From positions 1-27,657 of the forward strand of contig CANBSM010000004.1 of the NCBI GenBank assembly GCA_947372155.1: a DNA stretch of 27,657 bases, given 5' to 3'. The notes under the pieces are model-generated. The model worked only from the letters and a program-made list of their open reading frames with translations. It did no database searches and was not told the origin of the DNA. Within the stretch, counting starts at the first letter, position 1, and every line of letters starts with the position of its first letter. Made by a program: the position numbers and the translations under genes. This DNA is from Burkholderiaceae bacterium (GTDB lineage Bacteria; Pseudomonadota; Gammaproteobacteria; Burkholderiales; Burkholderiaceae). This document shows positions 16,827 to 23,811 of the stretch, piece by piece.

Positions 16827-17291
16827 ATGGATGCATCAATTGACGCAATTACCAATAATATTCAGCTAGCATTAGCACCGGTATTTTTGTTAACTGCGGT
16901 CGCTACATTAATTAACGCTATTTCAGGACGACTTGCCCGATCTGTCGATCGTATGCGTGCGATTCGACACTCTATTGATCGGGGCGAGGTAACGGATCAG
17001 GTGCTGTTACACCATATGCATAAGGAGGCTGATGAAGCCCAAATTCGGGGTCGTTTATGTACAGCAGCCATCTTTTTTGACGTACTCAGCGGCGTCTTTA
17101 TTTCTTTGACGGTACTTGAGCTCTTTTTCTTTCAAGCAGGCGCTGTACGTTCATTGCAAACGACTTACGTTATCTGGACTTTTGTATTGGGACTCATCTT
17201 TTTCATGACATCTCTTTCGATAGTGCTGACTGAAGTTGTATATGCCTACCGCTCTGCAGGGTGGAATACACCAAGCGACAAAAGGAAATGA
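16827..17291 (+). CDS. DUF2721 family membrane protein
   Basis: Small inner-membrane protein of the DUF2721 family; the function is unknown. The N-terminal segment [20 protein letters not shown] at about residues 13-32 is a membrane helix, directly followed by the family mark [15 protein letters not shown] charged cytosolic stretch ([20 protein letters not shown]) leads to two more hydrophobic segments near 80-102 and 112-136. The start has a good ribosome-binding site (CAGGAAATTCCT before ATG), unlike several neighbours. The stop TGA overlaps the probable trmB ATG in ATGA. The link with trmB is probably only transcriptional. Confidence 0.85.
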   Translation: MDASIDAITNNIQLALAPVFLLTAVATLINAISGRLARSVDRMRAIRHSIDRGEVTDQVLLHHMHKEADEAQIRGRLCTAAIFFDVLSGVFISLTVLELFFFQAGAVRSLQTTYVIWTFVLGLIFFMTSLSIVLTEVVYAYRSAGWNTPSDKRK

Positions 17292-18067
17292 TTAGAACTG
17301 ACCGCATTCGCTCTTTTGTTTTAAGGGCGGGTAGAACCACCGCTGGACAACAGCGTGCTATCGAGGAGCTAGGCCCACAGTTTCTGCTGCCCTATCAAGC
17401 GTCGAATCTCAATTTAATCGAAGCATTTAAAGGTTCTGCTAAGCCAAAGATCTTGGAGATTGGTTTTGGTATGGGCGAGACGACCGCCAAGATTGCTGCC
17501 TTTAGATCTGACGATGATTTTTTAGCAATCGAAGTTCATCCGCCTGGTGTTGGTGCTTTACTCAAACTCATTGGTGAAAATCAACTAACGAATCTTCGGC
17601 TAATTCGTCATGATGCTGTTGAAGTACTTGAGCATATGATTGCGCCAAGCTCATTGGATGGGATCCATATTTACTTTGCTGATCCATGGCATAAAAAGCG
17701 TCACCATAAGCGTCGTTTGATTCAGTCTGAGTTTGTGCACTTACTGGTTTCTAGATTAAAGCCTGGTGCTTATTTACATTTGGCAACGGATTGGCATAAC
17801 TATGCAGAACAAATGGTGTTAGTTCTGAATGCCGAAACTGCTTTGCAAAATACTTCCACTGAATTAATGAAGATAGAAACTTTTTCCGCAGGCGATGTAG
17901 CCAAGCCGGAAGAGATTTGCAATGAATTTAAGCCAACCCTTGAACAGTTAAATGGCCAACACGCGGGATATGTTGAAAGACCTGCTTATCGACCAGTAAC
18001 TAAATTTGAGAACCGTGGCATCAAGCTAGGCCACGGTGTTTGGGATTTGGTTTACAAGAAAAAATAA
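17288..18067 (+). CDS. trmB: tRNA (guanine-N7)-methyltransferase
   Basis: SAM-dependent methylation of G46 in the tRNA variable loop. The SAM-binding motif [16 protein letters not shown] lies near residues 55-70, followed by [15 protein letters not shown], then the TrmB signature [17 protein letters not shown] and [11 protein letters not shown], and near the end a Thr-Lys-Phe-Glu-x-Arg segment (TKFENRG) that contacts SAM in this family. I chose the ATG at 17288 rather than the in-frame ATG at 17261: it forms a 4-nt ATGA overlap with the DUF2721 stop and has AAAGGA directly upstream, whereas 17261 would force a 31-nt overlap. The protein is then 259 residues, a normal length. Confidence 0.95.
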   Translation: MIRTDRIRSFVLRAGRTTAGQQRAIEELGPQFLLPYQASNLNLIEAFKGSAKPKILEIGFGMGETTAKIAAFRSDDDFLAIEVHPPGVGALLKLIGENQLTNLRLIRHDAVEVLEHMIAPSSLDGIHIYFADPWHKKRHHKRRLIQSEFVHLLVSRLKPGAYLHLATDWHNYAEQMVLVLNAETALQNTSTELMKIETFSAGDVAKPEEICNEFKPTLEQLNGQHAGYVERPAYRPVTKFENRGIKLGHGVWDLVYKKK

Positions 18068-18106
18068 AACAATAGAAATTAATCAGAAAGCAGCTAAAAA
18101 TACAGA

Positions 18107-18118
18107 GGCTTATAAGCC
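18107..18118. repeat. Perfect 12-bp palindrome at the gabD stop
   Basis: GGCTTATAAGCC includes the TAA stop of the aldehyde dehydrogenase gene. On the minus strand it is followed by TCTGTATTTTT, so it could act as a short terminator, but the 4-bp stem with a 4-nt loop is weak. Confidence 0.3.
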
Positions 18119-19582
18119 CACGCAAACGTATTTCATCTCAAGGTATTCATCCATGCCGTAGACGCTGCCCTCGCGGCCCAAGCCGGATTGCTTGATGCCA
18201 CCAAAGGGCGCCACTTCATTCGAGATAAGGCCTGTGTTGACACCCACCATGCCGTACTCCAAGGCTTCAGCCACTTTCCAGACGCGACCGATATCGCGAC
18301 TAAAGAAGTATGAGGCCAGACCAAATTGACTGTTATTTGCAAGCTGGATTACCTCTTCATCGCTTTCAAAAGGGATGATCGGCGCTACGGGGCCAAAAGT
18401 TTCTTCGTAAGTGATGAGCATCTGACTATTCACATTTGCCAAAATAGTCGGCTCGTAAAAATTTTTGCCTTCTATTGCTTGCTTGCCGCCAGTGACCAGT
18501 TTTGCCCCTTTGTCCAATGCATCGGCAACATGTTTTTTGACTTTTTCTAGTGCGGCAGTTTCAATCAATGGTCCTTGGGTAATGCCGGCTTCCATGCCGT
18601 TCCCCACCTTAATGATTTCGAGGGCTTTAGCAAACTTTTCTACAAATACATCATGTACTTTTTTATGGACATAAAAGCGGTTTGCACAAACACAGGTTTG
18701 ACCTGAGTTTCTGAATTTAGATGCCATGGCGCCGCTGACTGCTGCATCAATATCTGCATCTTCAAAAACGATGAATGGGGCATGTCCACCCAACTCTAGC
18801 GCAAGCTTTTTGACGGTTGGTGCGCATTGTTGCATCAGAATGCGACCAACTTCTGTGGAGCCTGTGAAAGAGAGATGTCGAACTGTTGGTGATGCACAAA
18901 GAGTTTTGCCGATGACAATCGATTGATCTGCATCAGCAGTCACAATATTAATGACACCATCTGGAATACCGGCACGTTTTGCTAATTCCGCTAATGCCAG
19001 TGCTGACAAAGGCGTGAGCTCAGCTGGTTTAATCACAATGGTGCAACCCGCTGCTAGTGCTGGCGCAATCTTGCGGGTGATCATGGCGATGGGGAAGTTC
19101 CAAGGCGTAATTGCTACGCAGACACCAATAGGTTGCTTTAACACCATCAGGCGTTTATCGCTCCAGGTACTTCCAAGAATTGAGCCTTCAACGCGTTTCG
19201 CTTCTTCAGCAAACCACTCCACAAAGGAAGCCCCGTAAACCACTTCGCCAGCAGCTTCGGCTAAAGGTTTGCCTTGCTCAAGGGTCATAAGCTTTGCTAG
19301 ATCTTGCGTATTTTCAATAATCAGATCAAACCATTTGCGCATGATTTGCGCGCGCTCTTTTGCTAATTTACTGCGCCAAGCTGGTAGGGCTTTTTCAGCG
19401 GCAGCAATCGCCTGTTCAGCATCATCGGTTTTGAGATTAGCTACATTGGCGATGATTTCATCGGTGGCAGGATTGGTGACGATGAAAGTCGTTTTGGATG
19501 CAACCCATTTACCGTTAATAAAGGCCTCCTCTTTAAAAAGGCTGGAGTCTTTAAGTTGGCTACGAATATCTACTGTTGGCAT
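18110..19582 (-). CDS. gabD: NAD(P)-dependent succinate-semialdehyde dehydrogenase family
   Basis: Aldehyde dehydrogenase superfamily enzyme, closest in pattern to GabD, which oxidises succinate semialdehyde to succinate in GABA breakdown. Visible motifs: the cofactor loop ITPWNFPIAMITRKIAPALA at about 158-177, FTGSTEVGR at 239-247, catalytic Glu263 in LELGGHAPFIVF, and catalytic Cys297 in NSGQTCVCANRF. The C-terminus KQSGLGREGSVYGMDEYLEMKY matches GabD/SSADH. The second cysteine two residues after the catalytic one is the redox-switch arrangement described for some SSADHs. The 490-residue length is normal. No gabT or gabP is adjacent, so the substrate (succinate or glutarate semialdehyde) is an inference. 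It has a probable own promoter and converges with trmB. Confidence 0.85.
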   Translation of the reverse strand: MPTVDIRSQLKDSSLFKEEAFINGKWVASKTTFIVTNPATDEIIANVANLKTDDAEQAIAAAEKALPAWRSKLAKERAQIMRKWFDLIIENTQDLAKLMTLEQGKPLAEAAGEVVYGASFVEWFAEEAKRVEGSILGSTWSDKRLMVLKQPIGVCVAITPWNFPIAMITRKIAPALAAGCTIVIKPAELTPLSALALAELAKRAGIPDGVINIVTADADQSIVIGKTLCASPTVRHLSFTGSTEVGRILMQQCAPTVKKLALELGGHAPFIVFEDADIDAAVSGAMASKFRNSGQTCVCANRFYVHKKVHDVFVEKFAKALEIIKVGNGMEAGITQGPLIETAALEKVKKHVADALDKGAKLVTGGKQAIEGKNFYEPTILANVNSQMLITYEETFGPVAPIIPFESDEEVIQLANNSQFGLASYFFSRDIGRVWKVAEALEYGMVGVNTGLISNEVAPFGGIKQSGLGREGSVYGMDEYLEMKYVCVGL

Positions 19583-19597
19583 GATGTTTGAACTCTG

Positions 19598-19625
19598 GTT
19601 ATATGTAAACCATTTTATCCCTCAA
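19598..19625 (-). promoter_or_regulatory. Probable promoter of gabD
   Basis: On minus, TTGAGG (19625-19620) and TATAAC (19603-19598) are separated by 16 nt; transcription would begin about 10 nt before the gabD ATG. The -35 overlaps the T-rich tail of the upstream nusB terminator, so the two signals are packed together. Confidence 0.45.
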
Positions 19626-19664
19626 TAAATAAAATAGCCTCCAAGCTTTTAAGGCCTGGAGGCT
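19622..19664 (-). terminator. Rho-independent terminator of the ribBX-ribH-nusB operon
   Basis: AGCCTCCA (19636-19643) and TGGAGGCT (19657-19664) form a perfect 8-bp GC-rich stem; the inner bases can pair further. In the minus direction it is followed by ATTTTATTTATT. It starts 28 nt after the nusB stop. It is the best intrinsic terminator in the window. Confidence 0.85.
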
Positions 19665-19691
19665 GAAATTCGGGACTGCTAGATGAAGGGC

Positions 19692-20201
19692 TTAGCCGGC
19701 TTGAGTTTCTGCGGTGCGCAGCTTCTGGGCTAGTAAGTCTAGTACGCCATTCACATATTTATGACCATCGGTCCCGCCAAAGGTCTTGGCAAGCTCCACA
19801 GCTTCATTGATGGCTACTTTATAAGGTACTGAGAGATCTATTGCCAACTCATAAGCGCCGATGAGTAGTGCTGCATGCTCTACGGGCGAGAGCTCATTAA
19901 TTGGGCGATCTAATGCAGGGGTAATGATGGCTTCCAATTCATCAGTACGGGCTAGCACCCCATCGAAGATGCCTTGAAACAGCTCGAGCTGGCAGCGACG
20001 AAAAGCGGGGTCTTCAGCAAGCTGTTTAGCAATGGCGGCACCATTTGGAATGCTGCCAGCACGGCGCATCACTAGGCTTTGATAAACACCTTGAAGAGCG
20101 TACTCACGAGCACGACGACGTGGTGTGAGCGAACGCTTTAGAGCTGGCTTTGCTTCTTTGCCATCTTGTGGATTGAGTGGGTTCTGGCTAGATGTAGACA
20201 T
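19692..20201 (-). CDS. nusB: Transcription antitermination factor NusB
   Basis: Binds boxA RNA with S10 (NusE) in rRNA antitermination complexes. The all-helical domain begins after a polar, basic N-terminal tail of about 28 residues: RRRAREYALQGVYQSL at 28-43. The family marks ELSPVEHAALLIGAYEL and YKVAINEAVELAKTFGGTDGHKYVNGVLD are present near the C-terminus. At 169 residues it is longer than E. coli NusB (139) because of the N-terminal tail. It is the last gene of ribBX-ribH-nusB; ribH-nusB linkage is common in proteobacteria. The gap from ribH is 5 nt. Confidence 0.95.
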   Translation of the reverse strand: MSTSSQNPLNPQDGKEAKPALKRSLTPRRRAREYALQGVYQSLVMRRAGSIPNGAAIAKQLAEDPAFRRCQLELFQGIFDGVLARTDELEAIITPALDRPINELSPVEHAALLIGAYELAIDLSVPYKVAINEAVELAKTFGGTDGHKYVNGVLDLLAQKLRTAETQAG

Positions 20202-20206
20202 GCGAA

Positions 20207-20719
20207 TTATTCTTCTTCACTCGAGTTGATTTCGATATCGATATCTGGTGTTAATGCTAGCGCTAAATTGGCCATCTCCACTACTGCTTGAGCGCATTCT
20301 GCGCCTTTGACCTGGACGCGAGCAAGGGCTTGTTCATCAGTGTCGCAAGTGAGAACGCCATTAGCGATTGGTAATCCAGAATCAAGAGAGATGCGTGTAA
20401 TGCCTGCAGCAGATTCGTTGGAGACTAATTCAAAGTGATAGGTCTCACCACGAATGACTGCCCCTAAAGCAACTAAGCCATCAAATTCACCAGTCTCAAC
20501 TAGCTTTTGCAGTGCAAATGGGATTTCTAGAGCGCCAGGAACGGTAACCAATTTGATGTCTGCTTGAGAAACGCCAAGTGAAATTAATTCATTAATACAG
20601 GCATTCGTTAAGGCAACACAATGATCTTCATTAAAGCGCGCTTGCACCACGCCAATGCGAAGATCCTGACCATTGAGATCCGCTTCCAATACACCTACAA
20701 ATTCATTAGTACTAGTCAT
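20207..20719 (-). CDS. ribH: 6,7-dimethyl-8-ribityllumazine synthase
   Basis: Condenses 5-amino-6-ribitylamino-uracil with 3,4-dihydroxy-2-butanone 4-phosphate, the penultimate riboflavin step; family members form 60-mers or smaller rings. Motifs: [14 protein letters not shown] at about 19-32, [14 protein letters not shown] at 60-73, and [20 protein letters not shown] at about 85-104, with the catalytic His in [19 protein letters not shown] binds the phosphate side. Length 170 is slightly above typical because of short acidic ends (SSEEE at the C-terminus). It lies 18 nt after ribBX and 5 nt before nusB. The region before the ATG has no clear Shine-Dalgarno. Confidence 0.97.
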   Translation of the reverse strand: MTSTNEFVGVLEADLNGQDLRIGVVQARFNEDHCVALTNACINELISLGVSQADIKLVTVPGALEIPFALQKLVETGEFDGLVALGAVIRGETYHFELVSNESAAGITRISLDSGLPIANGVLTCDTDEQALARVQVKGAECAQAVVEMANLALALTPDIDIEINSSEEE

Positions 20720-20737
20720 ATCAATTTTCTAAAATTA

Positions 20738-21868
20738 TTAAGGGGTGTAAGGCTTATAGCCTGTCACTTCGAGCTTATAACCAGACAGGCTGGGAACAGG
20801 GCTAGGGTTAGCCAACAAGCGCATTTTGCCAACACCGAGATCTTTGAGGATTTGGGCGCCAATGCCGTAGCTTCTGAAATCAGTTTTTCTGGCCAAGGGT
20901 TTCTTAGCCTCATCCTGTGACTGATTGAGCTTTTGGAACTGCGCTAACCAATCTTGATCATTTGGCGCTGCTATGCCAGAGGCATTGAGGAGAACTGCTA
21001 CACCAGCTGGTGCAGCCGCTATTTGCTCTAAAGCTTTTGCAAGTGGCCAGGAGTGGGTGCTGATGTCTGAGTCCAGGAAGTCCAAAACAGTGACTGGTTC
21101 ATGAACGCGTACTAAGGTTTCTTGTGCTTCAGAGGGTTTGCCATGCACTAGTGCAATATGTATGCATGAGCTGGGGGTATCGCGATAAATAATTCCCTGG
21201 AATTTCCCCCAAGGGGTTGTAAATTCCCGACTACCTTCACGAACCACAATACTTTCGTGCTGACTACGATATTGAATCAGGTCAGCAATGCTGCCGATCT
21301 TCAGTTGATGTTCTTGAGCAAACTCTAGCAAGTCAGGAAGACGTGCCATGCTGCCATCATCTTTCATGATTTCGCAGATGACTGAAGTTGGAGAACATCC
21401 AGCCATCGCCGCAAGATCACAACCAGCTTCCGTATGTCCCGAACGAATCAATACACCACCAGGTTGAGCCATCAATGGAAAAATATGACCAGGCTGGACT
21501 AAATCGTTGGGCTTAGCGTTGGGTGCCACAGCAGTTTTAATGGTGAGGGCACGATCAGCTGCAGAAATCCCAGTAGTTACTCCGCTAGCCGCTTCAATAG
21601 AAACCGTGAAATTGGTTCCCATGGATGTGCCGTTATCTCTCACCATCAATGGCAAATTGAGTTGTTGGCAGCGCTCGCGAGTCAGGGTTAGGCAGATCAA
21701 ACCACGACCATGTTTTGCCATAAAGTTCACTGCTTCAGCTGTCACGTGATCAGCGGCCAGGACTAAATCGCCTTCGTTCTCACGATCTTCTTCATCAACG
21801 AGGATCACCATCTTGCCGGCTTTGAGCTCAGCAATAATTTCTTCGGTGGAGGCAAGGGTATTTGGCAT
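20738..21868 (-). CDS. ribB: 3,4-dihydroxy-2-butanone 4-phosphate synthase with degenerate RibA-like domain (RibBX type)
   Basis: The N-terminal half (to about residue 205) is RibB, which makes dihydroxybutanone phosphate from ribulose 5-phosphate. It keeps the acidic loop DEEDRENEGDLV at 25-36, RDNGTSMGTNFTVSIEA and the HTEAGCDLAAMAG motif. The C-terminal half has the outline of GTP cyclohydrolase II, ending YGIGAQILKDLGVGKMRLL, but lacks its zinc cysteines: the expected C-x2-GD...C-x-C region reads LVRVHEPVTVLDFLDSDIS, with no cysteine, and the RxEGR catalytic stretch reads LLNASGIAA. So only RibB activity is expected. Such RibBX hybrids are known in proteobacteria. It starts the ribBX-ribH-nusB operon, with a -10-like box 8 nt before the ATG. 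Confidence 0.93.
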   Translation of the reverse strand: MPNTLASTEEIIAELKAGKMVILVDEEDRENEGDLVLAADHVTAEAVNFMAKHGRGLICLTLTRERCQQLNLPLMVRDNGTSMGTNFTVSIEAASGVTTGISAADRALTIKTAVAPNAKPNDLVQPGHIFPLMAQPGGVLIRSGHTEAGCDLAAMAGCSPTSVICEIMKDDGSMARLPDLLEFAQEHQLKIGSIADLIQYRSQHESIVVREGSREFTTPWGKFQGIIYRDTPSSCIHIALVHGKPSEAQETLVRVHEPVTVLDFLDSDISTHSWPLAKALEQIAAAPAGVAVLLNASGIAAPNDQDWLAQFQKLNQSQDEAKKPLARKTDFRSYGIGAQILKDLGVGKMRLLANPSPVPSLSGYKLEVTGYKPYTP

Positions 21869-21876
21869 AGCCCTCT

Positions 21877-21882
21877 ATTTTA
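21877..21882 (-). promoter_or_regulatory. Possible -10 box of ribBX
   Basis: Minus strand TAAAAT, 8 nt before the ribBX ATG. The AGAGGG in between is too close to the ATG for a normal Shine-Dalgarno. No FMN riboswitch sequence is seen in the 122-nt divergent region. Confidence 0.35.
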
Positions 21883-21990
21883 AGCGCAGGACCTACTTGT
21901 TGTTCAGTCCTACCGCAATATCCCGTCTTTCTGACGGCAAGAGCCTTGGGCGGGAGTTTCAGTTCTTAAGCCTACCTATGAAAATGGGCG

Positions 21991-22320
21991 ATGCCCCCTA
22001 AAAAGCACTCTATTTCAAAGCTTGGTTTTAAAAACTGCCAGGGATTCATATTGTTAGAGGTTTTGGTGGCTATGAGCATGATTTCGGGGGTTTGGATGTC
22101 ATCGGTAGGCATTTATCAGCGCATTGCCTTAAATCTGGTCCAGCAAGAGGCTAAAAGATCGCAACTCAGAAAGGATTCAGATGTTTTTGAAGTGCAAGAA
22201 CACAGTAGGGCTCATTTCAATATACCTAGCAAATCATTAAGTCATGAGTCTGCTCGAGTGTCTAGTCGGAATCGCCCTGTGCGCACTTCTACTCAATCCA
22301 TTATTAAAGACAAGCGCTGA
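21991..22320 (+). CDS. PilV-like type IV minor prepilin
   Basis: Short pilin-like protein, probably a minor component that primes type IV pilus assembly. The N-terminus has a standard class III prepilin leader: basic MPPKKHSISKLGFKNCQG, cleaved after Gly18, then mature FILLEVLVAMSMISGVWMSS with Glu at +5. The sequence after the hydrophobic helix (RIALNLVQQEAKRSQ) fits PilV-type minor pilins, but the protein is short (109 residues) and ends in a basic, low-complexity tail (SSRNRPVRTSTQSI) that overlaps the next gene by 77 nt. The tail may be a chance extension, or the gene may have lost its C-terminal beta domain. An ATG at 21978 is in another frame and stops after seven codons. Confidence 0.72.
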   Translation: MPPKKHSISKLGFKNCQGFILLEVLVAMSMISGVWMSSVGIYQRIALNLVQQEAKRSQLRKDSDVFEVQEHSRAHFNIPSKSLSHESARVSSRNRPVRTSTQSIIKDKR

Positions 22321-22897
22321 TTTAGTAATTAAGCAAATTGAATATGAGAAATCACAATCTTTGATTGCGGAAGCAGATCGAGCATTTGAATTGATTGGCC
22401 GAGCCATTCGTATGGCTGGTTATCGCAATATTCAAGCCACACAAATCTCAGTCCAAAAAGTAAGGCATCTGGCAAACGATATTGCATTTCTGCAGGTAGA
22501 GAAAAGATCAGGATTCCAAGGATCCGATTCCTTGACTGTTCGCCATGAGTTATCTACTGGCATGGATTTTGATTGCATTGGCAATGTGCTTACTAAAGAG
22601 CGCACCAAAAATAATTTAGCTATGCAAGGATTTCTGGTGGATCGTCAGGCGGGCATACCTAAGGGTAAGAGGGTGAATGGCGGCTCGCTGATTTGTCAGT
22701 CGCTTGATCGCCAGGGGCGGATTCAGAACACTACCTTAATGAATGGCGTAAACAGTCTTTTTATAGAGGAGGTAAGCTCCTCTCTGGCCCAGCCACCATC
22801 AGCATCAAGGCTTTTTAGAATCAAGCTACAAATGACTGATGGGATCAGGCTTAATTTGGATGTAGAACGCACTTTTGCGACAAGGAATCTTTTGTGA
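22244..22897 (+). CDS. PilW-like minor pilin lacking a leader peptide
   Basis: Resembles PilW minor pilins: hydrophobic N-terminal helix SLLECLVGIALCALLLNPLL, then ADRAFELIGRAIRMAGYRN (the family's R-x-I-R-M-A-G-Y mark) at about 45-63, and later SGFQGSDSLTVRHE and FDCIGNVL. It begins MSLLE, so Met occupies the +1 position of a mature pilin, and Glu is exactly at +5; there is no leader and no Gly before the cleavage site. The frame is closed upstream by TAA at 22238-22240, two codons before the ATG, so no longer form exists without a frameshift. It overlaps the PilV-like gene by 77 nt. The 12 bases encoding SLLE (22247-22258) are identical to those in the FimT-like gene. Confidence 0.72.
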   Translation: MSLLECLVGIALCALLLNPLLKTSADLVIKQIEYEKSQSLIAEADRAFELIGRAIRMAGYRNIQATQISVQKVRHLANDIAFLQVEKRSGFQGSDSLTVRHELSTGMDFDCIGNVLTKERTKNNLAMQGFLVDRQAGIPKGKRVNGGSLICQSLDRQGRIQNTTLMNGVNSLFIEEVSSSLAQPPSASRLFRIKLQMTDGIRLNLDVERTFATRNLL

Positions 22898-23223
22898 TTT
22901 TGGCTTGGGTAATTTCACTGCTCTTGCTGTGTTCCTCTCTGGTGGTTTATTTGGAGAGACTGAATGCATTGCGTATCGTAGAAGTTAAAACAATAGAGCT
23001 GGCTCAGAAAAATTTTCTTGCCGCTGAAAAAGCAGTTTTAGATTGCGAGAAAAACTTAACTGCTCTTGCCGATCTAAAAGAGCACGCTTGTTTTATTCAG
23101 TCGGCAGGTAAAAACCGTTGGTTGATTTCGAGTAAAGAAAAGCCAGCGATTCAGATTGGCGTAGTTATTGATGAAAAGAATCACTCCGTAACGCGAGTCA
23201 ATTGGCGACAAGTCTTTGAGTAA
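22894..23223 (+). CDS. Small PilX-like pilin-related protein, GTG start
   Basis: A 109-residue protein with an N-terminal hydrophobic helix (ILAWVISLLLLCSSLVVYL) followed by IELAQKNFLAAEKAVLDCEK, which resembles the F-x-A-A-E-x-A-L segment of PilX-type minor pilins. As with the previous gene, no prepilin leader is present. The only available start is GTG at 22894, which forms a 4-nt GTGA overlap with the PilW-like stop; the frame is closed by TAA at 22852 and has no ATG or TTG in between. Two cysteines (in LDCEKN and EHACFI) could form a disulfide. Position between PilW-like and FimT-like genes supports a pilus role; the family call is tentative. Confidence 0.6.
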   Translation: MILAWVISLLLLCSSLVVYLERLNALRIVEVKTIELAQKNFLAAEKAVLDCEKNLTALADLKEHACFIQSAGKNRWLISSKEKPAIQIGVVIDEKNHSVTRVNWRQVFE

Positions 23224-23794
23224 TTTAGATATTCATTTAAATCAACAGCATAATTTACGATCTGGATTTAGTCTGCTCGAGCTCATGGCCGTAGTTTTAA
23301 TCATTGCTATTACTGCCATGATGACGATGCCTTTGTTACAAGAACAAATCGCCGCTCGAGAAATTGACTCTATCGCCAGAAGGTTTATTGCGCATGCCCA
23401 CTTTGCACGTCAGCAAGCTTTGCATTTAGGCCAACCCGTTCATCTAGTGCCAATCTCGGGAGATCAATGGGAAAAGGGGTGGATTGTCAAAAGCGGTTGC
23501 ATCAGCAAGCCCGTGAAAGTCGGGTGCATCAATAAACCCTGGTTTTCGCAAGGAAGTATTGATCCAATTTACTTTAAGGGTGGCGGTAAGCAATTTATTG
23601 ACCCCCATTCGGGTAAGAAAGGCGTACTGTTTAATGCAGCGGGTGCGGCAAAAACCGCTCAAGGTGGCTTTGTGGCTAATCGATTGATTTTGGGTCACAG
23701 TCGGGCTCCCGAGATCGAGCGCCAAATGATTTTGGGTAGTGGCGGGCGCTGGCGCATCTGTGACCCCGCCAGAGATGCAAAGCGTTGCCATTGA
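23216..23794 (+). CDS. FimT/GspH-type pseudopilin, TTG start
   Basis: Minor pilin of the FimT/FimU/GspH type. It has a good leader ending RSG, cleavage before FSLLELMAVVLIIAITAMM, and Glu at +5. Then FARQQALHLGQPVHLVP and WEKGWIV, the core of the GspH/FimT soluble domain, and several cysteines including a C-terminal pair (ICDPARDAKRC). The start is TTG at 23216, overlapping the PilX-like gene by 8 nt; no ATG or GTG lies between the upstream stop at 23189 and the pilin helix, so TTG is forced. Length 192 is normal. The ribD gene starts 17 nt after its stop. Confidence 0.82.
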   Translation: MSNLDIHLNQQHNLRSGFSLLELMAVVLIIAITAMMTMPLLQEQIAAREIDSIARRFIAHAHFARQQALHLGQPVHLVPISGDQWEKGWIVKSGCISKPVKVGCINKPWFSQGSIDPIYFKGGGKQFIDPHSGKKGVLFNAAGAAKTAQGGFVANRLILGHSRAPEIERQMILGSGGRWRICDPARDAKRCH

Positions 23795-23798
23795 ATGG

Positions 23799-23804
23799 TT
23801 TAAT
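23799..23804 (+). promoter_or_regulatory. Possible -10 box of ribD
   Basis: TTTAAT, 7 nt before the preferred ribD ATG at 23812, with no Shine-Dalgarno in between. No clear -35. It may be only a chance match, since ribD could be read from the pilin operon. Confidence 0.22.
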
Positions 23805-23811
23805 AGACCCT

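Noticed and set aside
17261..17287. Longer trmB start
   Set aside because: The ATG at 17288 has a good ribosome-binding site and an ATGA overlap with the preceding stop.
18326..19628. Several plus-strand frames opposite gabD, one of 119 codons
   Set aside because: Long antisense frames are common opposite aldehyde dehydrogenases; composition is Ser/Ala/Arg-rich with no domain.
21869..21990. FMN riboswitch before ribBX
   Set aside because: No RFN-element consensus blocks were found; only a 5-bp hairpin (CCGTC/GACGG at 21923-21937).
23444..23791. Minus-strand frame of 115 codons opposite the FimT-like gene
   Set aside because: The plus strand encodes a canonical pseudopilin; the antisense product has no recognisable features.
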